In this document: in pieces, positions 5,626-7,421 of the stretch
How the letters are laid out: each line of letters begins with the position of its first letter
How positions within the stretch are numbered: position 1 is the first letter of the stretch
Source of the DNA: Pseudomonadota bacterium
Lineage (GTDB): Bacteria > Pseudomonadota > Alphaproteobacteria > Rhizobiales > Afifellaceae
Length of the DNA stretch: 7,421 nt
Assembly (NCBI GenBank): GCA_023417735.1
Contig: JAEZEK010000265.1
Coordinates: 1-7,421 of the forward strand
Direction of reading: 5' to 3'
Notes under the pieces: model-generated
Seen by the model: the letters and a program-made list of their open reading frames with translations, nothing else
Told to the model about the DNA's origin: nothing
Databases searched by the model: none
Made by a program: the position numbers and the translations under genes

Positions 5626-7248
5626 TCACTCGGTCCAGCCGACGAGGTCGTACGGGCCGTACTGCGTCGGTTCGGCCGGCAGGCCGGTCAGCTTGGCGTT
5701 GAAGGCGATCGGGTAGAGCCGGTCCCAGATCCAGAGGTGCGGGACGTCCTCGGCGAGGATCTTCTGCGCCTCGTGATAGAGGGCGACGCGCTTCGGCTCG
5801 TCGCTCTCCTTGGCCGCTTCGGCGAAGATCTCGTCGAGCGTCGGGTTGCAGTAGCCGGACGCGTTGCGGGCGAAGAGCGGCTCGATGTTGCGGCAGACGT
5901 AGAGCCGCTCCGTGCCGATCGCGGGATCCGGGCCGGTCGAGAAGCTGCCCATCGTGATGTCGAAGTCCCATTGCTTGAAGGACTTCTCACGCCAGGCATT
6001 GGAATCGAGCGGCTCGATCTTCAGGTCGATGCCGACCCTGGCGAGGTGGAGCCGCATCAGCTTGGCCGTGTCGTCCATCGGCCCTTCCTTGACGTCGTAG
6101 CTGACGCGGAGGGGGAAGCGCTTGCCGTCGGGGCCCTTCGGGTAGCCGGCGGCGTCGAGCATCGCCTCCGCCTTCGCCGGATCGTAGGCGTATTGCGGCA
6201 CGTCCGCCGTGTAGAAGATCGTCTGCTCCGAGGAGATCGGGCCGGTGGAGACGCGGCCGAACCCGAAGCCCGCCTTCTCCAGGATCTCCTCGCGGTTGAT
6301 GGCGTAATAGAGCGCCTGCCGCACTTCCTTCTTGCTGAGCGGCTCGTTGCGGTTGTTGATGAAGCCCATGTACTCGCCGGCGATCTGGCGCGGCGCGATG
6401 GTGATCTTCACCGAGCCGACGTCCTTGAGCCGCTCCACGTCGGAGAGCGAGATCGCGTAATAGGGCATGTAGTCGATCTCGCCCTTCTCGAGCGCCAGCG
6501 CGCGCGCCGCCTCGTTCGGGATGATCTGGAACACGAGACGGTCGAGATGCGGCTGACCCTTCAGGTGGAAGTCCGGGTTCTTCTCCAGGACGATGTGGCT
6601 GCCGCGCACGTACTCCTTGAACACGAACGGACCGGTGCCGACCGGGTTGAAGCTCGCCGGGTTCTGCCGCGGGTCGCCACCCTCGAAGATGTGCTTGGGA
6701 AGGATGGTGGAGCTGTTGAAGTAGGTCAGCCCCCGGAGCAGCGGCGGATAGGCGTACTTCAGGTGGAACACGACGGTGTGGTCGTCGACCGCCTCGATCC
6801 GCTCCACCGCCTCGAGCAGGCCCGAGGCCGGGCCGTTGTACTCCTTGTTGATGTTCCACAGGCTCCAGGCGATGTCTTCGGCCGTGAACGGCGTGCCGTC
6901 GTGCCACTTGATGTCCTTGAACAGGTGGAACGTGTAGGTCTTGCCATCCTCCGAAATGTCCCAGGACTCGGCGAGGTAGGGCTGCACCTGCCCCTCGGTG
7001 TCCTGGCGCACGATCGTGCTGTAGAACTGGCCGGAGAGGTTGCTGGTCGAGATGTCGGTGACGATGCCGGCATTGAGCGAGTCCGGGTCGCCCGGCAGGG
7101 CGACGACCATCGTGCCGCCCTCCTTGATCTTCGTCGCCTGCGCGAAGGACGGCGTCGTTCCGACGGCGAGCGCAATGGCCGCAACCCCGAGCGAGCAGCG
7201 AAGCGCCCGCGTGAAGGCCCGGTCAAGCCCGTGAAGTTCTGGCTTCAT
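5626..7248 (-). CDS. Peptide/nickel-type ABC transporter periplasmic substrate-binding protein (SBP_bac_5, PF00496)
   Basis: This is the ligand receptor of the first importer, 540 aa. A Sec signal peptide covers about residues 1-37: basic N-region, hydrophobic core LGVAAIALAVG, likely cut near SFA-Q. There is no lipobox, so it should be free in the periplasm. Family blocks are clear: GGTMVVALPGDPDSLN at 44-59, YLAESWDISEDGKTYTFHL at 91-109, KWHDGTPFTAEDI at 114-126, NPVGTGPFVFKEY at 201-213, ALEKGEIDY at 252-260, and VRQALYYAINREEI at 309-322. C452 and C467, the only cysteines of the mature part, could form a disulfide. ATG at 7248 has AAGGAGG upstream; longer readings of the frame to about 7416 run through the ATPase gene in another frame and lack a signal peptide at their start, so I reject them. 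The start overlaps the ATPase stop (ATGA). Ligand unknown; peptides are only one option in this family. Confidence 0.96.
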   Translation of the reverse strand: MKPELHGLDRAFTRALRCSLGVAAIALAVGTTPSFAQATKIKEGGTMVVALPGDPDSLNAGIVTDISTSNLSGQFYSTIVRQDTEGQVQPYLAESWDISEDGKTYTFHLFKDIKWHDGTPFTAEDIAWSLWNINKEYNGPASGLLEAVERIEAVDDHTVVFHLKYAYPPLLRGLTYFNSSTILPKHIFEGGDPRQNPASFNPVGTGPFVFKEYVRGSHIVLEKNPDFHLKGQPHLDRLVFQIIPNEAARALALEKGEIDYMPYYAISLSDVERLKDVGSVKITIAPRQIAGEYMGFINNRNEPLSKKEVRQALYYAINREEILEKAGFGFGRVSTGPISSEQTIFYTADVPQYAYDPAKAEAMLDAAGYPKGPDGKRFPLRVSYDVKEGPMDDTAKLMRLHLARVGIDLKIEPLDSNAWREKSFKQWDFDITMGSFSTGPDPAIGTERLYVCRNIEPLFARNASGYCNPTLDEIFAEAAKESDEPKRVALYHEAQKILAEDVPHLWIWDRLYPIAFNAKLTGLPAEPTQYGPYDLVGWTE

Positions 7249-7421
7249 TCCCACACTCCCTCCTTGGTCGAAAAGGCGGCCGGAGCCGGCGCGTGCCGGG
7301 CAGCCGCAGGCGGCGCCGTGCCCCGTGACGGGGGCACGGCCTCGATCGGGAAATGGCAGGCGACCTGGTGCGCGCCGCCGGCAGCGGCGGCGAGCGGCGG
7401 GGCGATGCGAGTGCACACCTC
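7245..7421 (-). CDS. Peptide/nickel-type ABC transporter ATPase, C-terminal 58 residues (N-terminus outside window)
   Basis: The minus-strand frame entering at the right edge encodes 58 residues ending with TGA at 7245. It contains EVCTRIAPPL and GGAHQVACHFP, matching the cysteine- and histidine-bearing C-terminal oligo_HPY extension (pattern ...C...P.L....GH.VACH.P) of DppD/DppF/OppD/OppF ATPases. The catalytic domain is outside the window, so activity cannot be judged. A roughly 33-residue Ala/Pro-rich tail follows the CHFP motif. The stop overlaps the binding-protein ATG by 4 bases. The usual partner ATPase presumably lies further upstream. Whether this is the D- or F-type subunit cannot be decided from the tail. 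Confidence 0.85.
   Translation of the reverse strand, partial: EVCTRIAPPLAAAAGGAHQVACHFPIEAVPPSRGTAPPAAARHAPAPAAFSTKEGVWE
7259..7265 (-). promoter_or_regulatory. Ribosome binding site of the SBP_bac_5 gene
   Basis: AAGGAGG on the minus strand lies 10 bases before ATG 7248, inside the last codons of the ATPase gene. It is a full consensus match and fixes the binding-protein start. Confidence 0.75.

Noticed and set aside
2645..5716. Long plus-strand open frames of 339-417 aa across the permease genes
   Set aside because: Their products are highly charged (Asp/Glu/Arg/His-rich) low-complexity strings, the usual antisense image of hydrophobic membrane proteins in GC-rich DNA. No ribosome sites or domains support them.
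5626..7416. A 596-aa version of the SBP_bac_5 protein starting near 7416
   Set aside because: The extra N-terminus overlaps the ATPase end in another frame and would bury the signal peptide, whereas ATG 7248 has a consensus ribosome site and a proper signal peptide.

Overview
The window is high-GC bacterial DNA carrying a tightly packed, single-direction (minus-strand) block of transport genes. The GC richness, the Sec-type signal peptides on both binding proteins and the type of import clusters fit a Gram-negative proteobacterium. An alphaproteobacterium (Rhizobiales-like) is my best guess, but no marker gene here proves it. Eight coding regions are supported; the two at the window edges are cut off.

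Read in the direction of transcription (right to left), the first unit is a dipeptide/oligopeptide/nickel-family (PepT) ABC importer. It consists of the C-terminus of an ATPase (7245-7421, truncated), a periplasmic binding protein (5626-7248), a DppB-type permease (4595-5566) and a DppC-type permease (3724-4629). These genes are joined by a 4-base overlap (ATPase/binding protein), a 59-base gap holding a strong GC hairpin (binding protein/permease) and a 35-base overlap (permease/permease).

An 86-base gap follows (3638-3723). It holds a candidate sigma70-type promoter (TTGACC, 17-bp spacer, TAGCGT) reading into the second unit. That unit is a TrpXYZ-like ABC importer, from a group annotated as putative tryptophan/tyrosine or general small-molecule uptake. 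Its order is permease (2738-3637), ATPase (1932-2741), periplasmic binding protein (863-1894). The last gene, 26 bases further on, is the start of a UbiD-family prenylated-FMN decarboxylase (1-836, truncated). All the active-site and metal-ligand residues that fall in the visible part are present.

The simplest reading is a catabolic uptake locus. One or both importers bring in a small organic acid or related compound, and the UbiD-type enzyme decarboxylates an aromatic, heteroaromatic or alpha,beta-unsaturated acid. The pairing of the second importer with the decarboxylase is the most interesting functional hint, but the substrate cannot be read from sequence. I see no RNA genes, mobile elements, CRISPR arrays, long repeats or frameshifted genes. 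I do not see convincing evidence for a previously undescribed system. Long plus-strand open frames opposite the genes look like shadows of GC-rich coding sequence.
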